Shown one piece after another: positions 7,355 through 17,044 of a stretch of DNA of 34,679 nucleotides. Source of the DNA: Acinetobacter sp. UBA801 (lineage in GTDB: Bacteria > Pseudomonadota > Gammaproteobacteria > Pseudomonadales > Moraxellaceae); contig DBIN01000044.1 of NCBI GenBank assembly GCA_002296655.1, positions 1-34,679 on the forward strand, in the 5' to 3' direction. Below the pieces are notes generated by a model. It was given only the letters and a program-made list of their open reading frames with translations, did not search any database and was not told the origin of the DNA. The number at the start of each line of letters is the position of its first letter. The first letter of the stretch is position 1. Both the position numbers and the translations under genes were made by a program.

Positions 7355-8446
7355 ATGGGTTTTAATTGTGGTATTGTGGGCCTGCCAAACGTTGGTAAAT
7401 CTACGCTTTTTAATGCTTTAACCAAAGCTGCAATTGCAGCGGAAAACTTCCCGTTCTGTACCATTGAACCAAATACAGGCATTGTACCTGTGCCAGATTC
7501 GCGTTTGGACAAATTGGCAGAAATCGTAAATCCACAACGTGTATTACCCACCACGATGGAATTTGTAGATATTGCAGGTTTGGTTGCAGGTGCATCTAAA
7601 GGTGAAGGTTTAGGCAACCAATTCCTTGCCAACATTCGTGAAACCGATGCGATTGCGCATGTGGTTCGTTGCTTTGAAGATGAAAATGTGATTCATGTAA
7701 ATGGTAAAATTGACCCATTAGATGACATTGCAACCATCAATACAGAACTTGCTTTGGCCGATTTAGAAACGGTGAGCAAAGCCATTACACGCTTAGCAAA
7801 ATCTGCCAAAGGTGGCGATAAAGACGCCGTAGCGACCAAAGCTGTTTTAGAAAAAATTCAACCTTTACTAGATGACGGCAAGCCAGCACGTGCAGCCAAT
7901 TTAGATGATGATGAACGTAAATTGGTTCGTGGTTTTGGTTTATTAACCTTAAAACCAACCATGTATATTGCCAACGTGGCAGAGGACGGCTTTGAAAACA
8001 ACCCGCACTTAGATGCAGTTAAAAAACTTGCTGCAGAAGAAAATGCGATTGTGGTGCCATTATGCAACCAAATTGAAGCTGAAATTTCATTGCTTGAAGA
8101 TGAAGACCGTGCAGAATTCCTAGAAGCTCTTGGTATGGAAGAGCCAGGTCTGAACGTAGTGATTCGTGCAGGTTATGCGCTTTTAGGTCTGCAAACTTAC
8201 TTTACTGCAGGCGTACAAGAAGTCCGTGCATGGACAGTGAAAGTAGGTGCAACAGCACCACAAGCAGCAGGCGTAATTCACACTGACTTTGAAAAAGGCT
8301 TTATTCGTGCTGAATGTATTGCTTATGATGATTTCGTACAATACAACGGCGAAGCAGGCGCAAAAGAAGCAGGCAAATGGCGCTTAGAAGGTAAAACTTA
8401 TATCGTACAAGACGGTGATGTTTTACACTTCCGCTTTAATGTTTAA
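7355..8446 (+). CDS. ychF: YchF, Obg-related P-loop ATPase (OLA1 family)
   Basis: The 363-aa protein matches the usual YchF length and opens [20 protein letters not shown], containing the Walker A/G1 motif GLPNVGKST (about residues 8-16). The G3 motif is DIAG in [16 protein letters not shown]. The G4 position reads NVAED rather than NKxD, the change associated with ATP over GTP preference in this family. A coiled-coil insertion (about 130-200) and a C-terminal TGS domain (about 280-363, ending [11 protein letters not shown]) are present. YchF associates with ribosomes and affects oxidative-stress resistance. It has its own unit, closed by a terminator at 8501. Confidence 0.97.
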   Translation: MGFNCGIVGLPNVGKSTLFNALTKAAIAAENFPFCTIEPNTGIVPVPDSRLDKLAEIVNPQRVLPTTMEFVDIAGLVAGASKGEGLGNQFLANIRETDAIAHVVRCFEDENVIHVNGKIDPLDDIATINTELALADLETVSKAITRLAKSAKGGDKDAVATKAVLEKIQPLLDDGKPARAANLDDDERKLVRGFGLLTLKPTMYIANVAEDGFENNPHLDAVKKLAAEENAIVVPLCNQIEAEISLLEDEDRAEFLEALGMEEPGLNVVIRAGYALLGLQTYFTAGVQEVRAWTVKVGATAPQAAGVIHTDFEKGFIRAECIAYDDFVQYNGEAGAKEAGKWRLEGKTYIVQDGDVLHFRFNV

Positions 8447-8500
8447 TTGTTTTAATGCTTAGTTTTACAACAATGCATGCAGCCAAGTATTGATTCAATA

Positions 8501-8531
8501 AAAACCTCGATGTAAGTATCGAGGTTTTTTT
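8501..8531 (+). terminator. Terminator between ychF and the convergent lipoprotein gene
   Basis: Perfect stem AAAACCTCGAT / ATCGAGGTTTT with GTAAGT loop and seven T on the plus strand. A/T runs on both sides make it usable in both directions. Confidence 0.9.
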
Positions 8532-8575
8532 ATGGAAGATTCTGCATCAGATCAATGCAAATAATCTCAATTCAC

Positions 8576-9067
8576 CTAAGACTGAATCACATTGCCCTTT
8601 TGTTTCGGGTCGGTATTGCCCAATTCTGGATGTACCAATGCATCAGCACATTGTTTTTTATCCCGTTCATAATCAGCTTGTTTTTGCGCAAGACTGCTTG
8701 AACTGTCAATCGTCGCACGTGCCCAGATTTCCAGACTGGTCAATGCCTTACGACACAGCGCATATTTCCCTTCAGTTACAGAGTCGGTCATTTTGACATT
8801 AATACGCCAGTCGGTACTTAATTTACGGGCAGGTTTGCGGACTTTATCTTCAATTAAATTACGCTGTTTACGATACACGTATGGCTCAACTTCATTCATC
8901 AATTCCCACGCGGCTTGAGCATATACAGTCGCATCATTGGTAAGTTTTGGCGCAGGCTTAATTTCTACTGTTTTTTTCGGGTTGTTGTCATTGCTACACG
9001 CTTGCAATAACAGGCTACTGCATAACATTGAAGCAAGCAGGATTACAGGTGTTTTCAATTTCAACAT
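8576..9067 (-). CDS. Small lipoprotein of unknown function
   Basis: From ATG 9067 the 163-aa protein begins MLKLKTPVILLASMLC and reaches the lipobox LLQAC, so Cys24 is the likely lipidated residue; the frame is open 20 codons further upstream, but the signal peptide places the start here. The mature part has a short Pro/Lys linker, then helical sequence with Cys residues (KYALCRKALTSLEIWARA, KKQCADAL) that could form a disulfide in the periplasm. No domain is recognised. It lacks Asp at +2 (Ser follows Cys), so outer-membrane sorting is expected. It is convergent with ychF and shares its terminator. No strong Shine-Dalgarno. Confidence 0.8.
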   Translation of the reverse strand: MLKLKTPVILLASMLCSSLLLQACSNDNNPKKTVEIKPAPKLTNDATVYAQAAWELMNEVEPYVYRKQRNLIEDKVRKPARKLSTDWRINVKMTDSVTEGKYALCRKALTSLEIWARATIDSSSSLAQKQADYERDKKQCADALVHPELGNTDPKQKGNVIQS

Positions 9068-9171
9068 ATCGGTTCGCCCATACAAACAATTCGGCATCAT
9101 GCTAATGAATTCAAGTATAATACACAATCTTCATTTGACCCATTGTTCAACTTTCTCCCACAAGGTGTGTC

Positions 9172-9924
9172 GTGTCCGTACACAATATTCAAACTGTACC
9201 CGCAGCAAGTTTTTGGCAAGGTGCAAAAGATAGTCAGGCAATCATTTTTACCTATCTACCTGTTTCTTTTGCTTTTGGTGTTTCTGCCACTCAATTCGGA
9301 TTTAGTGCATGGGAAGCCTTATTTTTATCTTGCTCAATGTATGCAGGGGCAAGTCAATTTTTAGTCGTTGCATTATTAGGCAGTGGAACTTCAATCTGGA
9401 TGACTGCTTTAACAGTGATTGCTTTGGATATTCGACATTTACTTTACGGTCCGGCCTTACAAAACCTGATTCAAGATCGTTTAAACCTCAAAAAAACCGC
9501 AATTTGGTCATGGGGCCTAACCGATGAAGTTTTTGCCTCAGGCATGATTAAACTGTCGCAACGCCGTCAGGAATGGTCTGAATCATGGATGCTTGGACTG
9601 AGTTTATTTAGTTGGATGTCTTGGGCATTAGGCTCCTTGTTAGGTGGATTATTTGCCGATCAAGTCACTAAAATGCCACAGTTTTTACAAGCAGCTCTCG
9701 ACTTTTTATTGCCCGCTTTATTCCTCAGCTTCTTATTGGCCGCTTTTGAAAAGAAACACACCTTTGTGGTGGGAATCACCATTTTAGTGTCTGCCGTAGC
9801 TTGTTATTTTATTGACTTATCTGCTGCAATTTTTATTGGGATTGCTTCAGGTATTTTGGCGGGATTATTTAAACACTATGTATTAAAACAACCCGACCCT
9901 GAACATACAGGAGCAAAATCATGA
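9172..9924 (+). CDS. azlC: AzlC family branched-chain amino acid exporter subunit
   Basis: The 250-aa membrane protein carries the AzlC family signature near its N-terminus (FWQGAKDSQAIIFTYLPVSF, then AFGVSATQFGFS and the SMYAGASQFLVVALL stretch). About seven to eight hydrophobic segments follow. With AzlD it forms a two-component exporter of branched-chain amino acids (and, in E. coli YgaZH, valine and methionine). The start is GTG at 9172 with AAGGTG 5-9 nt upstream. The stop overlaps the azlD ATG (ATGA), so the two are translationally coupled. Confidence 0.93.
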   Translation: MSVHNIQTVPAASFWQGAKDSQAIIFTYLPVSFAFGVSATQFGFSAWEALFLSCSMYAGASQFLVVALLGSGTSIWMTALTVIALDIRHLLYGPALQNLIQDRLNLKKTAIWSWGLTDEVFASGMIKLSQRRQEWSESWMLGLSLFSWMSWALGSLLGGLFADQVTKMPQFLQAALDFLLPALFLSFLLAAFEKKHTFVVGITILVSAVACYFIDLSAAIFIGIASGILAGLFKHYVLKQPDPEHTGAKS

Positions 9925-10268
9925 GTATGGAAATTATTTTGGTCGGTATTGTAGTCGGTATTGCAAATTTCGCCTCACGTTTTGGTCCATTCTTTGTAAT
10001 TCAAAAGTTTCATCAAGGCTCACAGCAACGTGGTGCGTTATGGCTCAAAATCGCTTTGGGCAGCATTGGCATTGCCGCAATTAGCTCTATGCTCGTAGTT
10101 GCAACCTTGCCACCTTTGCTTGAAACACCCAATAAAAGTTTTGCGATGTTGATTGGCTTTTTAGTACTCACAGGTTTGTATTTTAAGTTTAAGAAAATCG
10201 TACCTGCCACGCTTACCGCGGCCATCACCTATGGTTTAATTTATACTTATGTGCCATTTTCATTCTAA
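9921..10268 (+). CDS. azlD: AzlD domain protein, small partner of AzlC
   Basis: The 115-aa protein has about four transmembrane segments and the AzlD-type opening IANFASRFGPFFVIQ followed by hydrophobic stretches (IALGSIGIAAISSMLVVATL; TLTAAITYGLIYTYV). AzlD/YgaH proteins are small subunits required with AzlC for amino acid export. It overlaps azlC by 4 nt. The Lrp-type regulator at 5394 is on the same stretch, but 3.3 kb away, so a regulatory link is only a guess. No terminator is obvious before purT. Confidence 0.9.
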   Translation: MSMEIILVGIVVGIANFASRFGPFFVIQKFHQGSQQRGALWLKIALGSIGIAAISSMLVVATLPPLLETPNKSFAMLIGFLVLTGLYFKFKKIVPATLTAAITYGLIYTYVPFSF

Positions 10269-10392
10269 TGTGTCTGAGGTTTAGAGATTGAATCGCTCAA
10301 ATAATCTATTTCAGAATTCAGCCTTAGCTGCTTTAAAACACTCAATGCAATTGAAGTTGATGACAAAATCATGATTTTATTGCAAACAAGGC

Positions 10393-10420
10393 TTAACTCA
10401 TAGAACAGTTCTGCTATGCT
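10393..10420 (+). promoter_or_regulatory. Probable purT promoter with an internal palindrome
   Basis: TTAACT (10393-10398), 16 bp, TATGCT (10415-10420) with a TG extended -10 at 10412-10413. The spacer holds AGAAC-A-GTTCT (10402-10412), a perfect palindrome between -35 and -10 that could be an operator. The ATG of purT is 30 nt downstream. Predicted by eye. Confidence 0.5.
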
Positions 10421-10449
10421 AAAAGCCCACTTTAGCAAGGACGATTCAC

Positions 10450-11667
10450 ATGAGCGTAACCATTGGTACTCCCCTTCAATCTTCTGCTTTTAAAGTTTTG
10501 CTATTAGGTTCAGGGGAACTCGGTAAAGAGGTGGTAATTTCACTGCAACGCTTAGGCGTAGAAGTACATGCCGCCGATCGCTACGATCATGCGCCAGCCA
10601 TGCAAGTCGCACATTATGCCTATACTTTGAATATGGCAGATGCCACAGAATTAAAACAACTGATTGAAAAAATCCAGCCGAATTTAATTGTGCCTGAAAT
10701 TGAAGCGATTGCGACACAGGTCTTGGTTGAAATTGAAGAACAAAACATCGCCACAGTCATTCCTTCTGCCAAAGCCGTCAATTTGACCATGAACCGTGAG
10801 GGAATTCGTCGTTTAGCTGCAGAAGAATTAGGTTTGCCAACCTCGGCTTACCGCTTCGCCAATTCTTTGGAATCTTTCCGTGCCGCCTGTGATGACATTG
10901 GTTACCCCAACTTTGTAAAACCTGTGATGTCATCTTCAGGCAAAGGACAATCGCGTGTGACCTGTTTTGATGAAGTTGATGCCGCTTGGGAATATGCCCA
11001 AACAGGTGGACGCGTCAATCAAGGCACAGTGATTGTGGAATCACAAATTGACTTCGATTTTGAAATTACCTTATTAACCGTACGTGCTAAAAACGCAGAA
11101 ACAGGTAGGATTGAAACTTCATATTGCGACCCAATTGGTCACCGTCAAGAGGCTGGCGACTATGTAGAAAGCTGGCAACCTCAAGCCATGAGCGATGCTG
11201 CCTTGACTGAAGCTAAACGGATTGCGGATAAAGTGACCACTGCCTTAGGTGGCTGCGGCATTTTTGGTGTAGAACTGTTTGTGAAAGGCGATAAAGTCTG
11301 GTTTAGTGAGGTGTCTCCACGTCCACACGACACAGGTTTGGTGACATTGGCATCACAGTTCCAAAGTGAATTTGAATTACATGCACGCGCGATTTTAGGC
11401 TTACCTGTCAACACAAAACGCCATAGTGTTGCAGCCAGTGCGGTGATTTATGCAGGTGCTGATGCAACAAATCTTTCATTTTCTGGCCTGAATCTTGCAT
11501 TGGCACATCCTGATACAGATTTACGTTTATTTGGCAAACCAGAAGGTTTTGAACGTCGTCGTATGGGCGTTGCGACTGCGCGTGCAGAAACAACCGAGCA
11601 AGCACGTGAGCTAGCTCAGCATACTGCGGACACTGTTCGCGTACATTTAAACGAAAATCAAAATTAA
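10450..11667 (+). CDS. purT: Formate-dependent phosphoribosylglycinamide formyltransferase 2
   Basis: PurT uses formate and ATP to convert GAR to FGAR in de novo purine synthesis, without folate. The 405-aa protein has the ATP-grasp layout: an N-terminal nucleotide/GAR-binding domain ([28 protein letters not shown]), a central ATP-grasp with the phosphate loop region [11 protein letters not shown] (about residues 157-167), and metal and catalytic segments FGVELFVKG and [15 protein letters not shown]. It is about ten residues longer than E. coli PurT, the extra residues being N-terminal. It leads the purT-glnD-dapC cluster with a 27-nt gap to glnD. Confidence 0.97.
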   Translation: MSVTIGTPLQSSAFKVLLLGSGELGKEVVISLQRLGVEVHAADRYDHAPAMQVAHYAYTLNMADATELKQLIEKIQPNLIVPEIEAIATQVLVEIEEQNIATVIPSAKAVNLTMNREGIRRLAAEELGLPTSAYRFANSLESFRAACDDIGYPNFVKPVMSSSGKGQSRVTCFDEVDAAWEYAQTGGRVNQGTVIVESQIDFDFEITLLTVRAKNAETGRIETSYCDPIGHRQEAGDYVESWQPQAMSDAALTEAKRIADKVTTALGGCGIFGVELFVKGDKVWFSEVSPRPHDTGLVTLASQFQSEFELHARAILGLPVNTKRHSVAASAVIYAGADATNLSFSGLNLALAHPDTDLRLFGKPEGFERRRMGVATARAETTEQARELAQHTADTVRVHLNENQN

Positions 11668-11694
11668 GCTCGTCATTGCATAACGGAATTGTCC

Positions 11695-14361
11695 ATGATC
11701 ATTACATTACCCTTGCTGAATTATGTAAAAAGCAACCATGACATTCAGGCCATTAACCAATGGCGCACCGATGTCGAAAATCAGCTACAACAATGTTTTG
11801 AAAATGGACAATCCATTCGTGAAGTGATCTTGGCGCGTTCTAACCTGATTGATGAAGCGCTCACTTTTTTATGGCAACATGCCGAATTAGACCAAACCGA
11901 TTTGAGCCTATTTGCAGTGGGTGGCTATGGGCGCAAAGAAATGCTGCCCTATTCTGATGTCGATATTATGGTGTTGTCGGAAGATGCGATCACAGCAGAA
12001 CAAGAACAACTTATTTCGACTTTTATTTCGTCTTTATGGGATGTTGGCAATTTCAAACCTGCCACCAGCGTGCGGACTATTCAAGACTGCGTGATTCAGG
12101 CAACCAGTGATTTGACTGTTGCAACCGCCTTGATTGAAGCACGTTTAATTACGGGAAATCAGCAACTTGCCAAATGGCCACGTCGTATTGTTTCGCAAAC
12201 TTGGACAGATAAAACCTTTTTTGATGCCAAAATGCAGGAACAAAGTAAGCGTTACGCACAGCACAATGACACCGAAAGTAATTTAGAACCCGATATTAAA
12301 AATGCTCCGGGCGGTATTCGTGACATCAACCAGATTGGATGGATTGCCAAACGCCATTTTCGGGTCAATCGTATTTACGACTTGGTGCATTTAGGTTTTA
12401 TTTCAGAGTTTGAATTAGCTGTACTCGAAGAAGCCGAAAGCTTTTTATGGGAAATCCGTCATCATCTCCACCGTTTAACTAAACGTGATGAAAACCGTTT
12501 ATTGTTTGATTATCAACGTGATATTGCAGCATCTTTTGGCTATGTTCGAGAAGAAGGTAAACCACAAAATTACCCAATTGAACAATTTATGAAGCGTTAT
12601 TATCGCTCTGCACAGCAAGTTTCCACTTTAAATGAAATGTTGCTGGCCTATTTTAATGAGTCGGTAATTACCCCGCGTTTGCCTAATTATGAACGTAACA
12701 TCGAAGAAATTAATGAAAATTTTAAACTGGTCGATGGCAAACTTGCCGTACAGCACCACAAAATTTTCTCAGAAAAACCAAGTGCAATTTTAGAAATTTT
12801 CTATTTATTGGCCAATCGCCCTGAAATTGAAGGAATTCGCGCACGAACACTGCGCCTACTAACACTTGCAGCCAAGCGCATTGACCAAAGTTTCCGTGAT
12901 GATCCAACACATCAAGCGCTGTTTATGGCGATTTTGCGCTCACCGCACCGTTTGTATAATACCTTGGTGACCATGAAACGCTTAGGCGTTTTGGGCAATT
13001 ACATTCCTGCTTTTGGACAAATTACAGGCTTAATGCAATATGACTTATTCCATATTTATACAGTCGATGCCCATATTTTACTATTGCTCCGCAATTTAAG
13101 CCGCTTCAAAGAACCTGAATTTGCAAAAGATTTTCCTGTGGTCAGCTCGGTATTTCAACGTCTTGCCCGTCGTGACATTATTTATTTGGCTGCGATTTTC
13201 CATGATATTGCTAAAGGTCGTCGTGGTGATCATAGTGAGCTTGGTGCAGTAGATGCTATCGATTTTTGCCGTAAACATGGATTTACCGAGCGTGAATGTA
13301 ACCTTGTGGCTTGGTTAGTCAAAAATCACTTATTGATGTCAGTCACAGCACAGAAAAAAGACATTTCTGACCCAGATGTGGTCAAAGAATTTGCCGAAAA
13401 AATGGGAGATATGGAGCATTTAGATTATCTCTATACCTTAACAGTTGCCGATATTAATGCCACAAATCCAACGCTTTGGAACTCATGGCGTGCATCTTTA
13501 ATGCGCCAACTTTACACACAAGCGCGTGATGTCATTCGTTCAGGGCTTGGGCGTCCAGTCGATTATCAAATGCTGATTGAAGACACCAAGTTTGCCGCTA
13601 GTGAATTACTGGTCAATAATTTTGAACTCAGTGCCGTTGAAAAAGTCTGGCAAGAACTGGGCGATGAATACTTTATTAAAGAATCTGCCGATGAAATTGC
13701 ATGGCATACCCGTGCAATTTTGGAGCATGGCGATAATCCCGCACCATTAGTGCTCATGCGTGCGCACCGAAAATCAGCACAAGATGCAGTACAAATCTTT
13801 ATTTACACTCAAGACCAACCTAACTTATTTGCTACAACCGTCGCCATTTTAGACCGCATGAACCTTGACGTTCAGGATGCACGAATTATTACTGCAACTA
13901 AAGCCTTTAGTTTAGATACTTACGTGGTTTTAGACCGTTTTGGCACACTCTTGACAGACCCAGAACGTGAAGAAATGGTGATTGAGGCTTTGGTCAATGC
14001 TTTGAGCCAGTCAGATAAATATCCAGGTCTGATGCAACGTCGTATTCCACGTCAATTGCGTCATTTTGACATTGAAAACACAGTCGAAGTGACGTTCAAT
14101 GCAGCACTGAATCAAAACATGGTCGAAATTGCCACACTAGATCATCCTGGTTTACTTGCCAAAATTGGCGGCTTGTTTATGATGCAAGGCTTAGATATTC
14201 ACTCCGCCAAAATTGCCACCTTGGGCGAACGTGCTGAAGATATTTTCTTTGTCACAAAAAAAGATGGCAAACCAATGACAAAATCTGAAGCAGATACTTT
14301 TGCCATCCAGCTTAAAGCTGCTTTAGATGAGGCCTCTAATCAGGTCTGTAGTCAACATTAA
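11695..14361 (+). CDS. glnD: Bifunctional uridylyltransferase/uridylyl-removing enzyme GlnD
   Basis: GlnD senses glutamine and adds or removes UMP on PII proteins, setting nitrogen assimilation through GlnE/GlnA and NtrBC. The 888-aa protein has all four parts: the nucleotidyltransferase with [15 protein letters not shown] (about residues 76-90), the central GlnD region, the HD hydrolase with [12 protein letters not shown] (about 502-513), and two C-terminal ACT domains (about 711 and 811 onward), which sense glutamine. The ATG at 11695 follows ACGGAA at good spacing; the frame also opens from a TTG two codons earlier. It lies 21 nt before dapC, so both are probably co-transcribed. Confidence 0.97.
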   Translation: MIITLPLLNYVKSNHDIQAINQWRTDVENQLQQCFENGQSIREVILARSNLIDEALTFLWQHAELDQTDLSLFAVGGYGRKEMLPYSDVDIMVLSEDAITAEQEQLISTFISSLWDVGNFKPATSVRTIQDCVIQATSDLTVATALIEARLITGNQQLAKWPRRIVSQTWTDKTFFDAKMQEQSKRYAQHNDTESNLEPDIKNAPGGIRDINQIGWIAKRHFRVNRIYDLVHLGFISEFELAVLEEAESFLWEIRHHLHRLTKRDENRLLFDYQRDIAASFGYVREEGKPQNYPIEQFMKRYYRSAQQVSTLNEMLLAYFNESVITPRLPNYERNIEEINENFKLVDGKLAVQHHKIFSEKPSAILEIFYLLANRPEIEGIRARTLRLLTLAAKRIDQSFRDDPTHQALFMAILRSPHRLYNTLVTMKRLGVLGNYIPAFGQITGLMQYDLFHIYTVDAHILLLLRNLSRFKEPEFAKDFPVVSSVFQRLARRDIIYLAAIFHDIAKGRRGDHSELGAVDAIDFCRKHGFTERECNLVAWLVKNHLLMSVTAQKKDISDPDVVKEFAEKMGDMEHLDYLYTLTVADINATNPTLWNSWRASLMRQLYTQARDVIRSGLGRPVDYQMLIEDTKFAASELLVNNFELSAVEKVWQELGDEYFIKESADEIAWHTRAILEHGDNPAPLVLMRAHRKSAQDAVQIFIYTQDQPNLFATTVAILDRMNLDVQDARIITATKAFSLDTYVVLDRFGTLLTDPEREEMVIEALVNALSQSDKYPGLMQRRIPRQLRHFDIENTVEVTFNAALNQNMVEIATLDHPGLLAKIGGLFMMQGLDIHSAKIATLGERAEDIFFVTKKDGKPMTKSEADTFAIQLKAALDEASNQVCSQH

Positions 14362-14381
14362 CTTCAATTTACGGAACATCC

Positions 14382-15551
14382 ATGAACTCAAGTTTGTCCT
14401 TATTACAGCCTTATCCTTTTGAAAAGTTAAACAAACTATTTCAGGACGTACAACCTGCAAATTTGCCGTTAATTCCACTGTCTATTGGTGAGCCCAAACA
14501 TCCTGCACCTGAATTTGTCAAACAAGCCATTATTGATAATTTTCAGCATTTATCGACTTATCCGAACAGCAAAGGTCTGCCTGAATTACGTCACAGCATT
14601 GCCAATTGGCTGACACAACGCTTTCATTTAAAGCAAGTTAATCCAGACACTCAAGTTCTCCCCGTTTCAGGTACGCGTGAAGCGATTTTTTCCTTCGTAC
14701 AAGCCTTAATTCAACGTGAAGATGCACCTTATGTAGTGATGCCCAATCCATTTTATCAAATTTATGAAGGAGCAACTTTATTGGCAGGTGCTCAACCCTA
14801 TTTCATCAATTGCACCGAAGACAATAATTACTTGGGTGATTTTGATGCCGTACCTGCAGAAGTCTGGGAAAAAACCGCTTTATTGTTTGTCTGTACACCA
14901 GGAAATCCAACCGGTGCTGTCCTTTCAAAAGAACTATTTAAAAAGCTGATTGCTCTGTCAGATCAATATGATTTTGTGATTGCATCCGATGAATGTTATT
15001 CGGAATTATGGTTTGACCAAGCACCTACAGGTTTACTGGAAGTCTGTGCCGAACTTGGACGCGATGACTACAAAAACTGCATCGTATTCCACTCTTTGTC
15101 TAAACGCTCAAACTTACCGGGCATGCGCTCAGGCTTTGTTGCGGGCGATGCAAACTTATTAAAACCTTATTTGCAATATCGTACCTATCATGGTGCGGCA
15201 ATGCCTGTTCAACATCAATTAGCCTCTATTGCGGCTTGGGATGATGAACAGCACGTTGAAGATAACCGCCAACAATATCGCGCCAAGTTTGAATTATTTC
15301 AAACAGAGCTTGGGCATTTACTGCCACTAAAAAAACCAGATGCGGGTTTTTATTACTGGCTCAAAGTCGATCATGATGAAAACTTTGCCAAAATGTTGAT
15401 GGAAAGAGCCCATATTAAAGTGCTTCCAGGTCGGTATTTATCTCGTGAAACTGTACAAGGTAACCCAGGTGAAAACCATGTTCGCTTGGCTTTGGTCGCA
15501 GATTTAGCACAATGTGAACAAGTGATTCAACGTCTTAAAGCGGTTTTATAA
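14382..15551 (+). CDS. dapC: Succinyldiaminopimelate transaminase (DapC)
   Basis: The 389-aa fold-type I PLP aminotransferase makes N-succinyl-LL-DAP in lysine and peptidoglycan synthesis. It opens with the DapC-like LLQPYPFEKLNKLF and has SIGEPKHPAP, the PLP phosphate-contact region SGTREAIFSF, the PNPFYQIYEG segment, NPTG (CTPGNPTGAV), the DECYSEL Asp, and the Schiff-base Lys in HSLSKRSNLPGMRSG. The glnD-dapC order seen in other beta- and gammaproteobacteria supports this specificity over generic class I aminotransferases. It is the last gene of the cluster; a terminator lies about 80 bp downstream. Confidence 0.92.
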   Translation: MNSSLSLLQPYPFEKLNKLFQDVQPANLPLIPLSIGEPKHPAPEFVKQAIIDNFQHLSTYPNSKGLPELRHSIANWLTQRFHLKQVNPDTQVLPVSGTREAIFSFVQALIQREDAPYVVMPNPFYQIYEGATLLAGAQPYFINCTEDNNYLGDFDAVPAEVWEKTALLFVCTPGNPTGAVLSKELFKKLIALSDQYDFVIASDECYSELWFDQAPTGLLEVCAELGRDDYKNCIVFHSLSKRSNLPGMRSGFVAGDANLLKPYLQYRTYHGAAMPVQHQLASIAAWDDEQHVEDNRQQYRAKFELFQTELGHLLPLKKPDAGFYYWLKVDHDENFAKMLMERAHIKVLPGRYLSRETVQGNPGENHVRLALVADLAQCEQVIQRLKAVL

Positions 15552-15627
15552 GCTTGTTGTTAGATGAATGTACAAGCGATTAATCGGAATCGAAAAACTG
15601 CTTTAGACTAAAGATATTAACCCCGTG

Positions 15628-15663
15628 AAAACCGACTTACAGCATATTGTTTAGTCGGTTTTT
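15628..15663 (+). terminator. Terminator of the purT-glnD-dapC cluster
   Basis: Stem AAAACCGACT / AGTCGGTTTT (15628-15637 and 15653-15662) with 15-nt loop, followed by T. Confidence 0.8.
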
Positions 15664-15722
15664 ATGCTGCTATATCAAGATAGTCAATTAGACAAAACTT
15701 CACAGATGTGCTTTTTTAATAA

Positions 15723-15842
15723 TCAATATTAATCGTAATACGATCTGTATATTCCCAACCCGTACATGAGATTCATGCACGTGAAGCAGTCCTCAACAGA
15801 TTTGCGGAATTAGGGCGACCACTTACACAACTTAATCCTTAA
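15723..15842 (+). pseudogene. C-terminal gene remnant of unknown identity
   Basis: The plus-strand frame from 15723 reads SILIVIRSVYSQPVHEIHAR, then EAVLNRFAELGRPLTQLNP and TAA. The C-terminal half (HEIHAREAVLNRFAELGRPL) looks coding in composition, but there is no start codon and no upstream continuation, since an in-frame TAA lies at 15720. It may be the tail of a gene lost by deletion downstream of dapC. Nothing else is seen in the 15552-15995 gap except the two terminators. Confidence 0.3.
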
Positions 15843-15899
15843 ATTCGGCTCAAATAGTGGTGCTTTGACTTTCAAATCTTTGTGCCACACAGCCTTTCG

Positions 15900-15931
15900 G
15901 ATAAAAAAGATCCCGAAGGATCTTTTTTATC
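15900..15931 (-). terminator. Strong terminator downstream of gpx
   Basis: A perfect 14-bp stem GATAAAAAAGATCC / GGATCTTTTTTATC around CGAA. The symmetry gives U runs in both directions; placed 65 bp after the msrB-gpx stop. Confidence 0.85.
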
Positions 15932-15995
15932 AATAAACATTCAAAATAAACAAGAATATGCTCCACTTATTCTGTGTTATGAATATTTACCACAC

Positions 15996-16475
15996 TCAAG
16001 CTAATGCCTTTTCAATTTCCGCCTGCAAATCCTCAGGTTTGGTGGTGGGAGCAAAACGGTTCAATACCTTGCCATCTTTACCAATTAAAAATTTGGTAAA
16101 ATTCCATTTAATTCCGTTACCCAAAATACCTTTACTGTTGTTGGTCAGGTAACGAAAAATCGCATGTGCTTCAGGACCTTTGACATCAATTTTGCTAAAC
16201 ATTGGAAAACTGACACCATAGTTTTTTTGACAGAAGCTCCCAATTTGCTCGTTGGAACCTGGATCTTGCCCACCAAACTGATTGCACGGAAAGCCCAAAA
16301 CTTCCAGACCTTGATCTTTATATTGTTGATATAACTTTTCTAAACCTGCAAATTGAGGCGTAAAACCACATTTACTGGCTGTATTTACAATCAACAAGAC
16401 CTTCCCTTCATAATCACTAAAGGCTTTATTTTGTCCATCTAACAACTCAGCTTCAAACTGATAAATGTTGGTCAT
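15996..16475 (-). CDS. Glutathione peroxidase (thioredoxin-type, BtuE-like)
   Basis: The 159-aa protein reduces hydroperoxides. The peroxidatic residue is Cys36 in NTASKCGFTPQF rather than selenocysteine; Gln70 region is FPCNQFGGQ, the second Cys (about 82, SFCQKNYG) suits the thioredoxin-dependent mechanism, and the Trp/Asn of the tetrad lie in IKWNFTKFL. Normal family length, no signal peptide, so cytoplasmic. The ATG overlaps the msrB stop by 4 nt (ATGA), giving a coupled two-gene oxidative-repair operon. Confidence 0.95.
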   Translation of the reverse strand: MTNIYQFEAELLDGQNKAFSDYEGKVLLIVNTASKCGFTPQFAGLEKLYQQYKDQGLEVLGFPCNQFGGQDPGSNEQIGSFCQKNYGVSFPMFSKIDVKGPEAHAIFRYLTNNSKGILGNGIKWNFTKFLIGKDGKVLNRFAPTTKPEDLQAEIEKALA

Positions 16476-16891
16476 GGATAATTTCCCTCATCATTTTTTT
16501 CTTGTGTTTTGAGTTCTAAAGAAGCCGAATTTACACAATAGCGCAATCCTGTTGGCTGTGGGCCATCATCAAAAACATGACCTAAATGTGCGTCACAATG
16601 ATGACAAACAATCTCGGTACGTTGCATACCATGCGAGTCATCCTGATGCTCCTCAATCACCCCAGGCTGAATTGGACGAAAGAAACTTGGCCAACCGCTA
16701 CCGCTGTCATATTTTGTTTCTGATGAGAATAGTGCTGTACCGCAACAACGACAGGTATAAATACCCTCTTGTTTAGTATTCCAATATCTCCCCGTAAAAG
16801 CAGGCTCGGTACCTTTTTGACGTGTAATCCGAAATTCCTCTGGTGATAACTCTCTTTGCCATTCTCGGTCTGTTTTATTGAGTTTTCCCAT
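16472..16891 (-). CDS. msrB: Peptide-methionine (R)-S-oxide reductase MsrB
   Basis: MsrB reduces methionine-R-sulfoxide in proteins. The start is ATG 16891 (MGKLNKTDREW), with a perfect AAGGAG six to seven nt upstream; the open frame extends 12 codons further but lacks such a site. The 139-aa protein has zinc CxxC pairs (Cys47/Cys50 in TCRCCG; Cys96/Cys99 in VCHHCD), the SGSGWPSF motif (about 63-70) and the catalytic Cys119 in RYCVNSASL. It is translated together with the downstream gpx gene. The divergent alaA promoter region lies upstream. Confidence 0.97.
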   Translation of the reverse strand: MGKLNKTDREWQRELSPEEFRITRQKGTEPAFTGRYWNTKQEGIYTCRCCGTALFSSETKYDSGSGWPSFFRPIQPGVIEEHQDDSHGMQRTEIVCHHCDAHLGHVFDDGPQPTGLRYCVNSASLELKTQEKNDEGNYP

Positions 16892-17044
16892 CACTAACTC
16901 CTTTAAATCTTTGACATTCAGTGTCATGCTTCAGTACTTCCATATTTACGCTAGAGCTTGCAAAATATCTAGCTAAATTTCAGCATAGATTGTGATATTT
17001 CAGTAATCTATAATTTATTTATCTTCTAATGATTGGATGGAACT

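Noticed and set aside
15996..16475. Possible selenocysteine glutathione peroxidase
   Set aside because: Codon 36 is a normal Cys, not TGA.
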